A DNA stretch of 7,934 bases from Azonexaceae bacterium. Lineage in GTDB: Bacteria > Pseudomonadota > Gammaproteobacteria > Burkholderiales > Rhodocyclaceae. Positions 6,677-7,934 of the stretch are shown piece after piece; position 1 is the stretch's first letter, and each line of letters opens with the position of its first letter. Under the pieces are notes generated by a model. It did no database searches. It saw only the letters and a program-made list of their open reading frames with translations, and had not been told where the DNA came from. Where the stretch lies: assembly GCA_009469685.1 (NCBI GenBank), contig SSTA01000265.1:1-7934 (forward strand), read 5' to 3'. The translations under genes and the position numbers were made by a program.

Positions 6677-6748
6677 GCAGTTTCCCCGCTGGCGGCGCGC
6701 CCGGACGTTAAAATGGCTCCTCCTTTCATTTGCCCTCCAAGAATCCTG

Positions 6749-7249
6749 ATGCATCCCCTTTCTCGCCTGGCCCTTGTCTTTCTCGTCGCATGCCTCGGCC
6801 AGCCGGCCTTGGCCGACGATCTCGCGGAGGCCTCGGCCTTCATTTCCGATCTCTATCGCGGCTACGAGGGGCAAGGGCAGCGGCCAAAGCGCGGTGATCC
6901 GCGCTGGTACGACGTATCGTTGATCCGCCTGCTGACCGAGAACGAAAAGGCCAATTCCGATGCCGTGCCGTTCGTAAGCGGCGATCCCTTGTGCAATTGC
7001 ATGGAGGTGTCGGGCCTCAAGGTCGGCGAAGTCAAGGCGATGAGGGACGAAGGAGGCAGGCTGGCCGGCGAAGCCAAGCTCCAATTTCCCGGGGACAGAC
7101 TCGAGCGCATCCGACTTACCCTGATACGGACTCCGGATGGACTGCGGATCTGGGATCTCGCCGACAACGAGATGCCGAGCTTGCGCAAGGCGCTGGCCGA
7201 CGACACGGCAGCGGCGCTCAAGGACAAGGCCGAATCCGGCCGTAAGTGA
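6749..7249 (+). CDS. Small exported protein, DUF3828-like
   Basis: From the ATG at 6749 the product is 166 residues with a clear signal peptide, MHPLSR plus a hydrophobic core ending QPALA, with cleavage likely after A22. The mature part resembles DUF3828: ASAFISDLYRGYEG (28-41), a region leading to YDVSLIRLLTENE (54-66), DPLCNCMEVSG (79-89), then a two-stranded stretch with LERIRLTLIRTPDGLRIWDL (118-137). Cys82 and Cys84 form a CxC pair that could be a disulfide or metal site. An in-frame ATG at 6713 exists, but it would put 12 extra residues before the signal peptide and overlaps TAAAAT (6709-6714), a possible -10 box whose start site would fall between the two ATGs. That favours 6749, although its Shine-Dalgarno is weak. 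Function is unknown. Confidence 0.78.
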   Translation: MHPLSRLALVFLVACLGQPALADDLAEASAFISDLYRGYEGQGQRPKRGDPRWYDVSLIRLLTENEKANSDAVPFVSGDPLCNCMEVSGLKVGEVKAMRDEGGRLAGEAKLQFPGDRLERIRLTLIRTPDGLRIWDLADNEMPSLRKALADDTAAALKDKAESGRK

Positions 7250-7256
7250 TCCGCTG

Positions 7257-7276
7257 GGCTGAGGGTTCCCTCAGCC
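7257..7276. terminator. Hairpin at convergent gene ends
   Basis: GGCTGAGGG (7257-7265) and CCCTCAGCC (7268-7276) are perfect reverse complements around a TT loop. The hairpin lies 8 bases past the DUF3828-like stop and overlaps the stop codon of the minus-strand folE-like gene (7271-7273). No T-tract follows on either strand, so it is an atypical bidirectional terminator or transcript-end structure rather than a textbook one. Confidence 0.5.
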
Positions 7277-7885
7277 GATGGCGCGCAGGAATTCGTTGCG
7301 CAATTGTTCCGACGCGGTAAAGGCGCCGGAAAAGGCCTGGGTTACGACCCGCTCGTCGCCCCGACGATCTTCGCCGAGCAGCAGGCAGAGCTGTTCCGCC
7401 TCGATGACGCAGGCGGCCCCGGCGGCCTGGCCGTAGGTGACCAGCGCATCGGCGATGTCGCGGGTCATCCATTCCTGGTAGGTGAAGCGGTGGCCGATGG
7501 CGTCCACCAATCGGGCGATGCGCCCGAAGCCATGGAGCCGGCCTCCGGGCAGGTAGGCGACGTGGGCGACGCCGCGGAAGGGCACCAGATGGTGGGGGCA
7601 GACGCCATGGACGGCGATGCCGCGCACCACGACGAGGTCGGCTCGGGGGTCCTCGAAGCCTTCGCCGAGGGCCGTGGCGGGGTCCAGTTCGTATCCGCCG
7701 AGCAGGCGCTTCTGCCACAGCTCCCGTACCCGCTGGGCGGTGCGGCCCATGTGGGGCGTATCGGCGGCGATGCCGCAGGCCTTGAGCAAGTCGCTCACCG
7801 CCTGTTCGAAAGCGGCGGGGTCGAAGGCGCCAGGGCGGGGAATGCCGACGCCGGGGACGGTGGGGGAGGGGACGTGGTCGGACAT
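7271..7885 (-). CDS. folE: GTP cyclohydrolase I (FolE) homologue, divergent active site
   Basis: The 204 residues align well with E. coli FolE (222 aa). The enzyme converts GTP to 7,8-dihydroneopterin triphosphate, the first step to folate and other pterins, in a cytoplasmic decamer. Seen here: TPHMGRTAQRVRELW (43-57), VCPHHLVPFRG (95-105) with zinc ligand Cys96 and His98/His99, AHVAYLPGG (107-115), IARLVDAIGHR (123-133), YQE (136-138) with the guanine-binding Glu138, IEAEQLC (161-167) with the second zinc Cys167, and FLRAIG at the end. Two positions stand out. E. coli His179 corresponds to Gln165 (codon at 7391-7393), and Arg185 of the KARG motif corresponds to Gly171. The GLSK motif is replaced by GFGR (119-122). 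GGAG at 7892-7895 precedes the start by 6 bases. It may be a true folE, a second copy or a functionally shifted paralogue. Confidence 0.88.
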   Translation of the reverse strand: MSDHVPSPTVPGVGIPRPGAFDPAAFEQAVSDLLKACGIAADTPHMGRTAQRVRELWQKRLLGGYELDPATALGEGFEDPRADLVVVRGIAVHGVCPHHLVPFRGVAHVAYLPGGRLHGFGRIARLVDAIGHRFTYQEWMTRDIADALVTYGQAAGAACVIEAEQLCLLLGEDRRGDERVVTQAFSGAFTASEQLRNEFLRAIG

Positions 7886-7891
7886 GGAGGG

Positions 7892-7895
7892 CTCC
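7892..7895 (-). promoter_or_regulatory. Ribosome binding site of the folE-like gene
   Basis: On the minus strand GGAG is followed by six bases and then the ATG at 7885. This supports the chosen start. Only 39 bases remain beyond it, too few to judge a promoter. Confidence 0.6.
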
Positions 7896-7934
7896 AGGGC
7901 TGTTCGTCGTCAGGGTAGCGCCGCCGGCCGTCGC

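Noticed and set aside
6673..6714. TTGAGC and TAAAAT as a sigma70 promoter for the DUF3828-like gene
   Set aside because: The boxes are about 30 bases apart, far beyond the usual 16-18. The -10-like box alone is noted in the gene entry, but a full promoter is not supported.
7304..7918. 204-codon plus-strand frame opposite the folE-like gene
   Set aside because: Gly/Asp/Ala-rich antisense shadow; the minus strand carries clear FolE motifs and a ribosome binding site.

Overview
The window is high-GC DNA with tightly packed genes, most of them preceded by Shine-Dalgarno sites. It reads as part of a proteobacterial chromosome, most likely a betaproteobacterium of the Rhodocyclales type. That placement is an impression from protein style and GC content, not a demonstrated fact. 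No tRNA, rRNA, CRISPR array, transposase, integrase or phage gene is visible. No stretch longer than about 150 bases lacks a gene.

Layout, left to right. (1) The C-terminal part of an SPFH/band 7 (flotillin-like) protein overlaps by 4 bases a 478-residue exported protein with an N-terminal SH3-like region and a propeller-like C-terminus (1-1922). (2) A two-gene unit follows (1964-3606): a D-2-hydroxyacid dehydrogenase family protein translationally coupled to a six-helix membrane protein. Its codon use is visibly less GC-biased than its neighbours, with many TTG leucine codons, and it carries a perfect 16-bp inverted repeat inside the dehydrogenase gene. (3) A small membrane protein lies on the minus strand (3725-4111), convergent with the previous unit and divergent from the next. 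(4) A LemA lipoprotein gene is followed by two TPM-domain genes (4253-6676), the classic LemA/TPM cluster. (5) A small exported protein resembling DUF3828 follows (6749-7249). (6) On the minus strand, convergent with it, is a divergent GTP cyclohydrolase I homologue (7271-7885), with a 9-bp-stem hairpin at the shared 3' boundary.

Much of the window encodes envelope-associated proteins: SPFH, LemA, TPM, small membrane proteins and exported proteins. I do not see a clear new defence or mobile system. The two best leads are the FolE homologue, which keeps the zinc ligands but has Gln at the catalytic His179 position (E. coli numbering), and the coupled dehydrogenase/membrane-protein pair, in which the usual catalytic Glu of the dehydrogenase is missing from its normal position and a long perfect palindrome lies early in the gene.
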